A DNA stretch of 64,000 nucleotides from NCBI RefSeq assembly GCF_000763905.1, contig NZ_JRKN01000014.1:1-64000 (forward strand). Direction: 5' to 3'. This document shows, one piece after another, positions 42,452 through 51,664 of this stretch. The position numbers were made by a program, and so were the translations under genes. Under the pieces are notes generated by a model, which was not told where the DNA came from, did not search any database, and was given only the letters and a program-made list of their open reading frames with translations. Within the stretch, counting starts at the first letter, position 1, and each line of letters opens with the position of its first letter. This stretch comes from Paracoccus halophilus (GTDB lineage Bacteria; Pseudomonadota; Alphaproteobacteria; Rhodobacterales; Rhodobacteraceae).

Positions 42452-42478
42452 GCCCCGGAGCGATCCGGGGCCTTTTTC
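42452..42478 (+). terminator. rho-independent terminator after acnA
   Basis: GGCCCCGGA (42452-42460) and TCCGGGGCC (42465-42473) form a nine-pair stem with a GCGA loop, followed by TTTTT. Confidence 0.93.
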
Positions 42479-42554
42479 ATGCGCGCTCACCGCGACCGCC
42501 TGCCCCGGCCCCGCCGCCAGAATCAGCCGCCCGCCGGAATGCGCCCACGCCCGG

Positions 42555-42579
42555 GTTTCTTCTTCACACAAATATCCAT
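42555..42579 (+). repeat. 25-base dispersed repeat, copy 1
   Basis: The sequence starts GTTTCTTCTTCAC and ends CAAATATCCAT. It matches 24 of 25 bases at 47320-47344, the difference being A versus C at the fourteenth base. It lies 3' of rpsD and acnA, about 20 bases before a GC-rich hairpin. Its TTC-rich, low-GC make-up stands out from the surroundings. Confidence 0.7.
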
Positions 42580-42600
42580 GTCGTCCCCGGCACGACGCGA

Positions 42601-42626
42601 AAAGGCCGCCCCGAACGGGACGGCCT
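42601..42626 (-). terminator. rho-independent terminator after rpsD
   Basis: On the minus strand GGCCGTCCCG and the complementary CGGGGCGGCC form a long stem with a TTC-type loop (42604-42625), followed by TTT, about 27 bases beyond the rpsD stop. Confidence 0.85.
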
Positions 42627-42652
42627 GGCCACTTGCCCTGATCCGGAAGGGA

Positions 42653-43273
42653 TCAGTTCTTGGCGTAATATTCGACGACCAGATTCGGCTCCATCTGCAC
42701 GGCATAGGGCACATCGCCCAAGGCCGGCATGCGCACGAAGGTCGCGGTCATCTTGTTGTGGTCGACTTCCAGATAGTCCGGCACGTCGCGCTCGGGCAGT
42801 TGCACCGCTTCCAGCACGATGGCCAGCTGGCGCGAACGCTCGCGGACCGAGACGACGTCGCCCTCTTTCACCCGATACGAGGCGATGTTGACGCGCTTGC
42901 CGTTCACCTCGATATGGCCGTGGTTCACGAACTGGCGCGCGGCAAAGATGGTCGGCACGAACTTGGCGCGGTAGACGACGGCGTCCAGCCGGCGCTCCAG
43001 CAGGCCGATCAGGTTCTCGCCGGTATCGCCGCGGACCCGCTCGGCCTCGGCATAGATGCGGCGGAACTGCTTTTCGGTCAGATCGCCGTAATAGCCCTTG
43101 AGCTTCTGCTTTGCGCGCAGCTGGGTGCCGAAATCCGACAGCTTGCCCTTGCGGCGCTGGCCGTGCTGGCCGGGGCCGTATTCGCGGCGGTTGACCGGGG
43201 ATTTGGCGCGGCCCCAGATGTTTTCGCCCATGCGGCGGTCGATCTTGTACTTGGCAGACGTGCGTTTGGTCAC
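42653..43273 (-). CDS. rpsD: 30S ribosomal protein S4
   Basis: S4 nucleates 30S assembly by binding 16S rRNA. The 206-residue protein has [32 protein letters not shown] at the N terminus and an S4 RNA-binding domain near 95-160 ([35 protein letters not shown]), ending YAKN. The start is GTG at 43273 after AAGGAG. It is alone rather than inside the alpha operon, as in other Rhodobacteraceae. Confidence 0.97.
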   Translation of the reverse strand: MTKRTSAKYKIDRRMGENIWGRAKSPVNRREYGPGQHGQRRKGKLSDFGTQLRAKQKLKGYYGDLTEKQFRRIYAEAERVRGDTGENLIGLLERRLDAVVYRAKFVPTIFAARQFVNHGHIEVNGKRVNIASYRVKEGDVVSVRERSRQLAIVLEAVQLPERDVPDYLEVDHNKMTATFVRMPALGDVPYAVQMEPNLVVEYYAKN

Positions 43274-43462
43274 GGCTGATCTCCTTCTTTTTGTTTCGAA
43301 GGGCGTTGTCCTTTGGCATAATGCCTGACAGGGTTCCCCTTGCGGGGGCCACCAACACCAATGAAGCGGCGCTTATAGCCGCAGCGCAGCGGGTGTCAAG
43401 CACCCCTTGAGCCGCGCCCCCCCTGCCCCTATGTGAAAGGCAGCGAACAGGAAAGACCCGCG

Positions 43463-43834
43463 ATGTTTTCGATCCCCGGAAAGTCCCCCGTGAGCATCAC
43501 CCCGGCGGCCGAGCGCCAGATCGCCCGGCTGATGGCCTCGAAATCCGCAGCCGGGCTGCGCATCGGCCTGAAAAAGGGCGGCTGCGCAGGCATGGAATAC
43601 ACGATGGAGCTGGCCGAGACCGCCCAGCCCGGCGATGAGGTCGTCGAGCAGGGCGAGGCGCGCGTGCTGATCGCGCCCACCGCGCAGATGTTCCTGTTCG
43701 GCACGGAAATCGACTATGAAACCGATCTGCTGGAATCCGGCTTCAAGTTCCGCAACCCGAACGTGACCGATGCCTGCGGCTGTGGCGAATCGGTCAGCTT
43801 TTCCCCGCTCGAAGGGTCGCGCGCGCAGGCCTAG
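43463..43834 (+). CDS. A-type iron-sulfur carrier protein (IscA/SufA/ErpA family)
   Basis: A-type carriers pass Fe-S clusters to apoproteins. The 123-residue protein has FSIPGKSPVSITPAAERQIARL and the three conserved cysteines at 41 (KKGGCAGMEY), 105 and 107 (DACGCGESVSF). The ATG at 43463 follows AGGAAAG. It lies alone near acnA, tpiA and rpsD rather than in a suf or isc operon, so assignment to SufA rather than ErpA is not certain. Confidence 0.92.
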   Translation: MFSIPGKSPVSITPAAERQIARLMASKSAAGLRIGLKKGGCAGMEYTMELAETAQPGDEVVEQGEARVLIAPTAQMFLFGTEIDYETDLLESGFKFRNPNVTDACGCGESVSFSPLEGSRAQA

Positions 43835-43923
43835 CGCTTTTCCGCGCCCGTGCCCCTGCTTCACCTTGAACGCCGGCGCGACCCGGCCTAAGCCTTGGCC
43901 GAACGCTGACAAGGGAGAGGCAG

Positions 43924-44667
43924 ATGGCCCCGCGCAAACTCGCCGCCGGTAACTGGAAGATGAACGGAACCCTGGCCGCGCTGGATCAGATCGACCAGCT
44001 CGTCGCCGATCAGCCCGCGCCCGGCTGCGACATCCTGATCTGCCCGCCCGCAACCCTGATCCAGCCGATGGCGGCGCGCGCGCAGGGGCGCATCGCGATC
44101 GGCGGCCAGGACTGCCATGCCAGCGCCTCGGGCGCGCATACCGGCGATATCGCCGCCGCCCAACTGCGGGACGCGGGCGCCAGCCATGTCATCCTGGGCC
44201 ATTCCGAGCGCCGCACCGATCACGGCGAAACCGATGCCGAAGTGCAGGCCAAGGCCGTGGCCGCCCATGCCGCCGGCCTGATCGCCGTGATCTGCCTCGG
44301 CGAGACCGAGGCACAGCGCGATGCCGGCCAGACGCTGGATGTCATTGCCAGCCAGCTTGCCGGTTCGGTCCCGGAAGGGGCCAGCGCCGCCAACACCGTC
44401 ATCGCCTATGAGCCGGTCTGGGCAATCGGCACCGGCCGCACCCCGACGAATGACCAGATCGCCGAGGTCCACGCGCTGATCCGCGACCGCCTGGCCGCGC
44501 GTTTCGCCGATGGCGCGGATATGGCGCTGCTCTATGGCGGCTCGGTCAAGCCGGGCAATGCGGCGGAAATCTTTGCCATTGCGCATGTCAATGGCGCGCT
44601 GGTCGGCGGCGCCAGCCTGAAAGCCGCGGATTTCGGCCCCATTGTCGCCGCGCTTTCCGCAGCGTAA
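43924..44667 (+). CDS. tpiA: triose-phosphate isomerase
   Basis: TpiA interconverts dihydroxyacetone phosphate and glyceraldehyde-3-phosphate. The 247-residue TIM barrel has [11 protein letters not shown] with the catalytic Lys near residue 11, [10 protein letters not shown] with the catalytic His, [11 protein letters not shown] with the catalytic Glu, and [12 protein letters not shown] as the phosphate loop. The ATG at 43924 follows GGGAGAGG. It is 89 bases after the A-type carrier gene. Confidence 0.97.
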   Translation: MAPRKLAAGNWKMNGTLAALDQIDQLVADQPAPGCDILICPPATLIQPMAARAQGRIAIGGQDCHASASGAHTGDIAAAQLRDAGASHVILGHSERRTDHGETDAEVQAKAVAAHAAGLIAVICLGETEAQRDAGQTLDVIASQLAGSVPEGASAANTVIAYEPVWAIGTGRTPTNDQIAEVHALIRDRLAARFADGADMALLYGGSVKPGNAAEIFAIAHVNGALVGGASLKAADFGPIVAALSAA

Positions 44668-44808
44668 CCGATCGGAAAAGAACGCCGTTCCAGCCGCGGC
44701 CCCGGACAAGGAATACCGTTGCCGCGCCGCGGCGCAGTGCCCCTTGCAAAGCCCCCCTTCGCGGGCATAGGTCACGCCTGACATGCAGACGGGGTTCGAT
44801 AGGCGGCG

Positions 44809-45858
44809 ATGACCGAGCCGGCAATTTCATTTCAGGGCGTCACGCGCCGCTACCCGCAAAAGGGCGCGGCCGGCGATGTCATGGCGCTGCAGGATATCTG
44901 GCTCGACGTGCCGCAAGGCGCGGTGACCGGGATCATCGGCCGTTCCGGCGCCGGCAAGTCCACGCTGCTGCGCATGGTCAACGGGCTCGAGCGCCCCAGC
45001 AGCGGCAAGCTCATCGTGAACGGCCGCGATGTCGGTGGGGCCAGCGACGGCGGATTGCGCGCGATCCGGCGCGAGGTCGGGATGATCTTCCAGCATTTCA
45101 ACCTGCTCGCCTCGCGCACGGTGGCCGGAAACATCGCCCTGCCGCTGGAGATCGCGGGCGAGGATCGGGCAAAGATCGCGCCCCGCACCGCCGAACTGAT
45201 CGAGCGCGTCGGCCTGACCGCGCAGGCGAACCGCTACCCTGCGGAACTGTCGGGCGGACAGAAACAGCGCGTCGGCATCGCCCGCGCCCTGGCCTCCGGC
45301 CCGCGCGTGCTTCTGTCGGACGAGGCGACCTCGGCGCTGGACCCGGACACGACGCGGCAGGTGCTTGACCTCTTGCAAGGCATCAACCGCGAACTTGGCC
45401 TGACCATCCTGCTGATCACCCATGAAATGGCCGTGGTGCGCGATATCTGCTCCCATGTCGCGGTGATCGAGGCCGGACGCATCGTCGAGGCGGGCGAGAC
45501 CTATTCCGTCTTTTCCCGCCCCAGGCACCCGACGACGCGGTCATTCCTGCAAGGCGTGACCGGCGTCACCATGCCGCAATTCATCGCCGGCCAGTTGCGC
45601 CCCGCCGCCGGTGACGCCGGGGCGCAGGCGGTCCTTCAGGTCACCTTTACCGGCCGCCATGCCACCGACCCGATGCTGGCCCGGCTGACCGCCGAACGCG
45701 GCGTCAGCGTGAACATCCTCGCCGGCGCCATCGAGGAAATCGGGGCGCGTCCCTTTGGCAGCCTGATCGTCGGCCTGCCCGCCGACCGGCTGGCGGAATC
45801 GCAGGGTTTCCTTGAACAGCACGGGCTGATGACCGAGGTGCTTGGCTATGTCGGCTAA
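44809..45858 (+). CDS. metN: D-methionine ABC transporter, ATP-binding protein
   Basis: MetN drives methionine import. The 349-residue protein has Walker A GRSGAGKST near residue 44-52, the signature LSGGQKQRVGIARAL, and LLSDEATSALDP as Walker B. A C-terminal NIL domain of about 75 residues (VLQVTFTGRHATDP..., GARPFGSLIVGLPA) senses internal methionine and inhibits transport in characterised homologues. It overlaps metI by 11 bases. The first ATG at 44809 was used. Confidence 0.95.
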   Translation: MTEPAISFQGVTRRYPQKGAAGDVMALQDIWLDVPQGAVTGIIGRSGAGKSTLLRMVNGLERPSSGKLIVNGRDVGGASDGGLRAIRREVGMIFQHFNLLASRTVAGNIALPLEIAGEDRAKIAPRTAELIERVGLTAQANRYPAELSGGQKQRVGIARALASGPRVLLSDEATSALDPDTTRQVLDLLQGINRELGLTILLITHEMAVVRDICSHVAVIEAGRIVEAGETYSVFSRPRHPTTRSFLQGVTGVTMPQFIAGQLRPAAGDAGAQAVLQVTFTGRHATDPMLARLTAERGVSVNILAGAIEEIGARPFGSLIVGLPADRLAESQGFLEQHGLMTEVLGYVG

Positions 45859-46522
45859 CCTGATCCCGGTCCTGTGGGACTCGACCCTGCAAACGCTCTA
45901 CATGGTGGCACTGTCGGCGCTTCTGGGCACGCTGATCGGCGCACCGCTGGGCATTTTCCTGGCCACCTCGCGCCGGGGCGAGCTGCTGTCGGCCCCGATC
46001 GCCAATACCGTGCTGGGGCTGGTGGTCAACGCCGCGCGCTCGACCCCGTTCATCATCCTGGTGGTCGCGATCATCCCGCTGACGCGGCTGATCGCGGGCA
46101 CCTCGATCGGCACCACGGCGGCCATCGTGCCGCTGACCATCGCGGCCGCCCCCTTCATCGCCCGGCTGATCGAGACCGCCATCCGCGAGGTCGATGCCGG
46201 GCTGATCGAGGCCGCCCGCGCCATGGGCGCCACCCCCGGCCAGATCGTGCGCAAGGTGCTGATCCCCGAGGCCATGCCCGGCATCATCCTGGGCCTGACG
46301 CTCGCCGTGGTCAGCCTGATCGGCTATTCGGCCATGGTCGGCGCGGTCGGCGGCGGCGGCCTGGGCGATCTGGGCATCCGCTACGGCTATCAGCGCTTCA
46401 TGCCCGGCGTGATGCTGGCCGTGGTCGTGATCCTGATCCTGCTGGTGCAACTGGTGCAAAGCTGCGGCGAATGGATCGCCGCCCGTTTCGACAAACGCGC
46501 GCCCCGCAACCGGGGCCGATAG
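45848..46522 (+). CDS. metI: D-methionine ABC transporter, permease
   Basis: The 224-residue permease has five membrane helices and the ABC permease EAA loop EAARAMGATPGQIVRKVLIPEAMPG. It begins MSANLIPVLWDSTLQTLYMVALSALLGTL, as in MetI. The ATG at 45848 overlaps metN; TTG at 45842 is an alternative. It is the second gene of metNIQ and is followed after 14 bases by metQ. Confidence 0.95.
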   Translation: MSANLIPVLWDSTLQTLYMVALSALLGTLIGAPLGIFLATSRRGELLSAPIANTVLGLVVNAARSTPFIILVVAIIPLTRLIAGTSIGTTAAIVPLTIAAAPFIARLIETAIREVDAGLIEAARAMGATPGQIVRKVLIPEAMPGIILGLTLAVVSLIGYSAMVGAVGGGGLGDLGIRYGYQRFMPGVMLAVVVILILLVQLVQSCGEWIAARFDKRAPRNRGR

Positions 46523-46536
46523 GAAAGGAAAACCTC

Positions 46537-47319
46537 ATGCAGAAACTCCGCATTGCCGCGCTGGCCTCCAGCCTCGCCCTGATCGCCGGCATGTCCTCGG
46601 CCGAGGATATCAAGGTCGGCGTCTCGGTCGGCGAACATGCCGAGATCATGGAGCAGGTCGCCGCCGTCGCCAAGGACAAGGGCCTGAATATCGAGGTGAT
46701 CGAATTCACCGATTACGTGGTGCCGAACCAGGCGCTGAACGATGGCGACCTGCAGGCGAACAGCTTCCAGCACCAGCCCTATCTGGACAACCAGATCAAG
46801 GATCGCGGTTTTGAACTGGTCACCATCGCCAAGACCATCACCACCCCGATGGGCGTCTATTCCGAGGGCCTGAAATCCCTTGACGACCTGCCCGAAGGCG
46901 CCAAGGTCGCGATCCCCAACGATCCCACCAATGGCGGCCGCGCGCTTCTGCTGCTGGCCGACAAGGGCCTGATCGGACTGGCCGAAGGGACCGGCCTGTC
47001 GCCCACGCCGCTGGACGTGACCGATAACGCGAAGGGCCTGCAATTCCTCGAACTCGACGCAGCCCAACTGCCCCGTGCGCTGGCCGATGCCGATATCGCG
47101 GTGATCAACACCAATTACGCGCTCGCGGCCGGGCTGAACCCGCAGACCGATGCCATCGCCATCGAAAGCGCCGAAAGCCCCTATGCCAATATCATCGTGG
47201 TCCGCCAGGGCGACAAGGACGCCGCATGGGCCAAAGAACTGGTCGCAGCCTATCACGACCCGGCGATCAGGAAATTCATCGAAGAGAAATATCAGGGCTC
47301 GGTCATCCCCGCCTGGTAA
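46537..47319 (+). CDS. metQ: methionine-binding periplasmic protein (NlpA/MetQ family)
   Basis: The 260-residue binding protein has a signal peptide (MQKLRIAALASSLALIAG) probably cleaved after SSA (residue 22). The NLPA-family segments that follow are VGVSVGEHAEIMEQVAAVAKDKGL, FTDYVVPNQALNDGDLQANSFQHQPYLD and IPNDPTNGGRALLLL. Unlike most MetQ proteins it has no lipobox Cys, so it should be a soluble periplasmic protein. The ATG at 46537 follows AGGAAAGGA. Confidence 0.94.
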   Translation: MQKLRIAALASSLALIAGMSSAEDIKVGVSVGEHAEIMEQVAAVAKDKGLNIEVIEFTDYVVPNQALNDGDLQANSFQHQPYLDNQIKDRGFELVTIAKTITTPMGVYSEGLKSLDDLPEGAKVAIPNDPTNGGRALLLLADKGLIGLAEGTGLSPTPLDVTDNAKGLQFLELDAAQLPRALADADIAVINTNYALAAGLNPQTDAIAIESAESPYANIIVVRQGDKDAAWAKELVAAYHDPAIRKFIEEKYQGSVIPAW

Positions 47320-47344
47320 GTTTCTTCTTCACCCAAATATCCAT
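47320..47344 (+). repeat. 25-base dispersed repeat, copy 2
   Basis: This copy begins at the base after the metQ stop and matches the copy at 42555 in 24 of 25 bases. Like that copy it is followed about 18 bases later by a GC-rich hairpin (47362-47391). Confidence 0.7.
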
Positions 47345-47361
47345 CCGACCTCCCCGAAAGG

Positions 47362-47391
47362 CGAAGGCCCCGCCATGGCGCGGGGCCTTCG
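47362..47391. terminator. bidirectional terminator between metQ and the ABC-F gene
   Basis: CGAAGGCCCCG (47362-47372) pairs perfectly with CGGGGCCTTCG (47381-47391) around an 8-base loop. It lies between two convergent genes. No long T-tract is present on either side. Confidence 0.75.
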
Positions 47392-47433
47392 TCCGTCCGA
47401 TCCCTCGGCAGAACCCGCGCGGATGCACGCCCT

Positions 47434-49242
47434 TTATTCCCGCCCGGCCAGTTCCAGCCATTCCTCCTCCGCCCCGGCCAGCGCGGCCTGCCGTTCGGTC
47501 AGCCCCTCGCTGGCCTTGGCGAATTTTGCGGGCGCGGTCTGGAACAGGTCGGGCTGGGCCAGGAACTCGGTCAGCCTGGCTATCTCGGCCTCAAGGCGCT
47601 CGATGATCGCGGGCAAGGCGTCAAGGCGCTTCTTCTCGGTAAAGCTCAGCCCCCCGCGCGGCGCCTGTGGCTTGGGCTCGGCCTTGGGGGCCGGGGTGCT
47701 TGCGGCGGGTTTCGGGGGTTCGGCCGCATCCTCCGCAGGGCGTTGGGCGCGGTAATCCGACCAGCCGCCGGGATAGATCACCGCGCGACCGTCGCCCTCC
47801 ATCGCCACGGTGACGCTCGCCACACGGTCGATGAAATCGCGGTCGTGACTGACCAGAAGAACCGTCCCCTCGTAATCGCCCAGGATATCCTGCAACAGAT
47901 CCAGCGTCTCGACGTCCAGATCGTTGGTCGGCTCGTCCAGAACCAGCAGGTTCGAGGGTTTCGCCATGATCCGCGCCAGCAGAAGCCGCGCCTTTTCGCC
48001 GCCCGAGAGGCTGCCCACCGGCGCGCGGGCCTGCGCCTCGTCGAACAGAAAATCTTTCAGATAACCGATCACATGGCGCGGATTGCCGCGCACCATCACC
48101 TGATCCGAGCGCCCCGAGACGCGCATATCGGGATCGCCCGTCATCGCATCCCACAGGCTGACCGTTTCATCGATGGCGCTGCGGGCCTGATCGAAGACCG
48201 CGATATCCAGATTGGTGCCGTGCTTGACCTCGCCCGTATCGGGGGCGATCTCGCCGGTCAGGATCTTGATCAGCGTGGTCTTGCCGACGCCGTTCGGCCC
48301 GACAAAGGCCACCCGGTCGCCGCGCAGCACGCGCAGATCGAAAGGTTTCAGGATCGTGCGATCCCCGAACATCTTTGAAATGCCGCGCGCGTCGATCACC
48401 CGCTTGCCCGATTGCTGCCCGGCATCAAGCTCCATCGCGGCGGTGCCCTGGCGGCGGATCTGGCCGGCGCGCTCGTCGCGCAGCGCGGCCAGCGCACGGA
48501 CGCGGCCCTGGTTGCGCTTGCGCCGGGCGCTGATCCCCTCGACCGCCCAGCGGGCCTCGGCCTTGATCTTGCGGTCCAGCTTGTGGCGGGCCTCGTCCTC
48601 GGCGGCCCAGGTGGTCTCGCGCCATTCCTCGAAATGCTCGAAGCCGCGATCCTGGCGGCGAACCTCGCCGCGATCGATCCACAGCGTGGCGCGGCTCAGC
48701 GCGCGCAGGAATGCGCGGTCATGGCTGATCAGGACAAAGCCCGCCCGGGTATCGGCAAGCTGTTCCTCGAGCCAGCCGATGGCCTGAACGTCCAGATGGT
48801 TCGTCGGCTCGTCCAGCAGCATCAGATCGGGCGCCTCGGCCAGCAGGCGCGCCAGCGCCGCGCGGCGTCGTTCCCCGCCCGAGGCCGTGGCGACCGGCCG
48901 GTCGGGGTCGAATTTCAGCCCCCCGGCCGCCATTTCGACGCGGTAGCCTTCGGCATCGCCAAGGCCGGCGCGGGCGAAATCGCCCAGCGTGGCAAAGGCG
49001 CTCAGATCCGGCTCCTGCTCCATATAGCCGACATGGGTGCCCGCCGGGGTGACGACCTGGCCGCTATCGGGCTCGACCAGCCCGGCCATGACCTTCATCA
49101 GCGTGGATTTGCCCGAGCCGTTGCGCCCGACCAGCGCCAGCCGGTCGCCCTGCTGGACGGTCAGACCCAGCCGGTCGAATACGGGATTGCCGCCGAAGCT
49201 CAGCGAAATATCGGTCAATTGCAAAAGCGGTGCGCGTGCCAT
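47434..49242 (-). CDS. uup: ABC-F family ATPase, Uup type
   Basis: ABC-F proteins are soluble twin-ATPases that act on ribosomes. The 602-residue protein has two ABC domains: Walker A LVGRNGSGKST near 38-48 with signature ASGGERRRAALARLL, then GPNGVGKTTLIKIL with LSGGEKARLLLARIM. A linker rich in Arg/Lys lies between them. The C-terminal coiled coil (LSFTEKKRLDALPAIIERLEAEIARL) is typical of Uup, which also binds branched DNA in E. coli. No antibiotic target can be predicted. Confidence 0.9.
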   Translation of the reverse strand: MARAPLLQLTDISLSFGGNPVFDRLGLTVQQGDRLALVGRNGSGKSTLMKVMAGLVEPDSGQVVTPAGTHVGYMEQEPDLSAFATLGDFARAGLGDAEGYRVEMAAGGLKFDPDRPVATASGGERRRAALARLLAEAPDLMLLDEPTNHLDVQAIGWLEEQLADTRAGFVLISHDRAFLRALSRATLWIDRGEVRRQDRGFEHFEEWRETTWAAEDEARHKLDRKIKAEARWAVEGISARRKRNQGRVRALAALRDERAGQIRRQGTAAMELDAGQQSGKRVIDARGISKMFGDRTILKPFDLRVLRGDRVAFVGPNGVGKTTLIKILTGEIAPDTGEVKHGTNLDIAVFDQARSAIDETVSLWDAMTGDPDMRVSGRSDQVMVRGNPRHVIGYLKDFLFDEAQARAPVGSLSGGEKARLLLARIMAKPSNLLVLDEPTNDLDVETLDLLQDILGDYEGTVLLVSHDRDFIDRVASVTVAMEGDGRAVIYPGGWSDYRAQRPAEDAAEPPKPAASTPAPKAEPKPQAPRGGLSFTEKKRLDALPAIIERLEAEIARLTEFLAQPDLFQTAPAKFAKASEGLTERQAALAGAEEEWLELAGRE

Positions 49243-49529
49243 GGCCCGCAGATAGGCCGGCCCGCGCGGACGGTCAACGGGACTTCTACGCCGGGCCGGT
49301 TATCCGTGCGTCGGTATTGGTGCGCACCGTCACCGCGCTTTACCCGATCAACAGCGGCAAGCCGGCCGTCGATCCGAAAAGCGATGGGCGAACACGACCA
49401 GGGCGCGCAAGGACAACCGGGCGATTGAAACCGTCCGGGGATCGGCCCTATATCAGCTATGTGCGGGCCGGTTTCCGACCCGCTTTCTTGCCAGCGCAAG
49501 CCAGCCGGCCCGGACAGACAGGAGATAGC

Positions 49530-49826
49530 ATGTCCCAGACACTGGTCACCTCACGCTGCAGGCTCGCCACCGCGCATGGCAGTCGCTATCTGCAACAGCT
49601 TTGCAAGCATTGGGCTCACAAGTTCCAGGTCGAATTCGACGCCGAACGCGGCCGTATCGTGCTGCCCGAGGACCGCGAACTGCTGATGCAGGCCGGCCCG
49701 GATGCGCTGGAACTGCAGGCCTCGGCCCCTGCGGCCACACTCGAGCCGTTCCTGAAGGTGATCGACAGCCATATCATCCGTTTTGCCTTTCGCGAGGAAC
49801 TGGTCTTCGATTGGCAACCGGCCTGA
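49530..49826 (+). CDS. DUF2218 family protein
   Basis: The 98-residue protein begins SQTLVTSRCRLATAHGSRYLQQLCKHWAHKF, the mark of DUF2218, and ends with a hydrophobic-charged alternation including FLKVIDSHIIRFAFREELVFDWQPA. Its function is unknown; in some genomes members sit with siderophore or iron-uptake genes. The ATG at 49530 follows AGGAGAT. It lies 60 bases before dnaX. Confidence 0.9.
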   Translation: MSQTLVTSRCRLATAHGSRYLQQLCKHWAHKFQVEFDAERGRIVLPEDRELLMQAGPDALELQASAPAATLEPFLKVIDSHIIRFAFREELVFDWQPA

Positions 49827-49885
49827 CAGCGGTTGTCGGCCCGGGCCGGCGCCGCTAATCTGCGCCGGTCAAGGAAGGCCATGAA

Positions 49886-51661
49886 ATGAGCGAAAGCGAA
49901 AACACCTACCAGGTTCTGGCGCGGAAATACCGGCCCGAGACATTCGCCGATCTGGTCGGGCAGGACGCGATGGTGCGCACGCTCAAGAACGCATTCGCCG
50001 CCGATCGTATCGCGCAGGCCTTCATCATGACCGGCATCCGCGGCACCGGCAAGACGACGACCGCGCGGATCATCGCCAAGGGGCTGAACTGCATCGGCCC
50101 CGACGGTCAGGGCGGCCCCACGACCGAACCTTGCGGCACCTGCGAACATTGCGTGGCGATCAGCGAGGGCCGCCATGTCGATGTGATGGAGATGGACGCC
50201 GCATCCCGCACCGGCGTGAACGACATCCGCGAGATCATCGAAAGCGTGCATTACCGGGCGGCCTCGGCCCGCTACAAGATCTATATCATCGACGAGGTTC
50301 ACATGCTGTCCACCAGCGCCTTCAACGCGCTGCTGAAAACGCTTGAGGAACCGCCGCCGCATGTGAAATTCATCTTTGCCACCACGGAAATCCGCAAGGT
50401 GCCGGTCACCGTCCTGTCGCGCTGCCAGCGTTTCGACCTGCGCCGGATCGAGCCCGAGGTGATGATCGACCTGCTGCGCCGGATCGCCGGCAGCGAAGGC
50501 GCCCAGATCACCGATGACGCGCTGGCGCTGATCACCCGCGCGGCCGAGGGCAGCGCCCGCGACGCGACCAGCCTGCTGGATCAGGCGATCAGCCATGGTG
50601 CGGGCGAAACCACCGCGCCGCAGGTGCGCGCCATGCTGGGGCTGGCCGACCGGGGCCGGGTGCTGGACCTGTTCGACATGATCCTGCGCGGCGCCGCGGC
50701 CGAGGCGCTGGCCGAATTGCAGGCCCAATATGCCGATGGCGCCGATCCGCTGGCGGTGCTGCGCGACCTGGCCGAGATCACGCATTGGGTTTCCATCGTC
50801 AAGATCACGCCCGAGGCGATCGAGGATCCGACCATCGGCCCCGACGAACGCACCCGCGGCCAAGACATCGCCGGGCGCATCCCGATGCGCGTCCTGACCC
50901 GGCTGTGGCAGATGCTGCTCAAGGCGCTGGATGAGGTGGGCCAGGCCCCGAACGCAATGATGGCCGCCGAAATGGCGATCATCCGCCTGACCCATGTCGC
51001 CGACCTGCCCGACCCCGAGGCGCTGATCCGCAAGGTGCAAAGCTCGGTCGCGGCGGGCGAGTTCGGCCGCGCGAACATCTCCGCGCCGCAGCGTCAGGAC
51101 GCGCCGCGCGCCGTCGCCCCGCGCGCGCCCGTCGCCGCCCGCCCCGATGGCAGCGCCGCCGCCATCGCCGTGTCGCCCGATGCGCTGGCCGGCTTTCCCG
51201 ATTTCGAATCGGTGATCGAACTGATCCGCCGCATGCGCGACATGAAACTGCTGCTGGATGTCGAGGATCACCTGCGGCTGGTGCGCTATTCGCCCGGCCG
51301 GATCGAGTTCCAGCCCGGTGACAGGGCGCCGCGCGACTTCGCGCAGCGACTGGCCGAGCGGCTGCGCGGCTGGACTGGCGGCCAGCGTTGGGCGGTCTCC
51401 GTGGTCTCGGAAGGGGGGCAGCCGACGATCAGCGAACAGCGCAGCGCCCGCGAACAGGCGGCCCGCGCCCGCGCCATGGAAAACCCCGCGGTGCAGGCCA
51501 TCTTCGCCGCCTTCCCGGATGCGAAAATCACCGCGATCCGGCCGGTTCCCGTCCCGGTCGCTGTTGAAAAGCCGATGGGCGAAGATACATCCCCGCATGA
51601 GCTGACCGAAGGCCCCGTCGCCGAGGTCGAGGAATGGGACCCTTTCGAGGACGAGGACTAA
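49886..51661 (+). CDS. dnaX: DNA polymerase III subunit gamma/tau
   Basis: DnaX builds the clamp-loader ATPase and tau, which bridges polymerase cores. The 591-residue protein has VLARKYRPETFADLVGQDAM, Walker A GIRGTGKTT near 52, a Cys4 zinc finger (LNCIG...CGTCEHC), IIDEVHMLSTSAFNALLKTLEEPP as Walker B and sensor, and LSRCQRFDLRRI. The C-terminal part is Pro/Ala-rich and ends DPFEDED. I saw no clear slippery A6-type frameshift site for a gamma form. Confidence 0.97.
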   Translation: MSESENTYQVLARKYRPETFADLVGQDAMVRTLKNAFAADRIAQAFIMTGIRGTGKTTTARIIAKGLNCIGPDGQGGPTTEPCGTCEHCVAISEGRHVDVMEMDAASRTGVNDIREIIESVHYRAASARYKIYIIDEVHMLSTSAFNALLKTLEEPPPHVKFIFATTEIRKVPVTVLSRCQRFDLRRIEPEVMIDLLRRIAGSEGAQITDDALALITRAAEGSARDATSLLDQAISHGAGETTAPQVRAMLGLADRGRVLDLFDMILRGAAAEALAELQAQYADGADPLAVLRDLAEITHWVSIVKITPEAIEDPTIGPDERTRGQDIAGRIPMRVLTRLWQMLLKALDEVGQAPNAMMAAEMAIIRLTHVADLPDPEALIRKVQSSVAAGEFGRANISAPQRQDAPRAVAPRAPVAARPDGSAAAIAVSPDALAGFPDFESVIELIRRMRDMKLLLDVEDHLRLVRYSPGRIEFQPGDRAPRDFAQRLAERLRGWTGGQRWAVSVVSEGGQPTISEQRSAREQAARARAMENPAVQAIFAAFPDAKITAIRPVPVPVAVEKPMGEDTSPHELTEGPVAEVEEWDPFEDED

Positions 51662-51664
51662 GCG

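Noticed and set aside
49243..49529. Possible 4.5S (SRP) RNA near dnaX, as in some alphaproteobacteria
   Set aside because: No match to the conserved GGAAGG/AGCAGCC SRP loop was seen in the gaps around dnaX.
49230..49529. N-terminal extension of the DUF2218 protein by 100 residues
   Set aside because: The extension is Arg/Pro-rich without family similarity, and the ATG at 49530 has its own AGGAG site.
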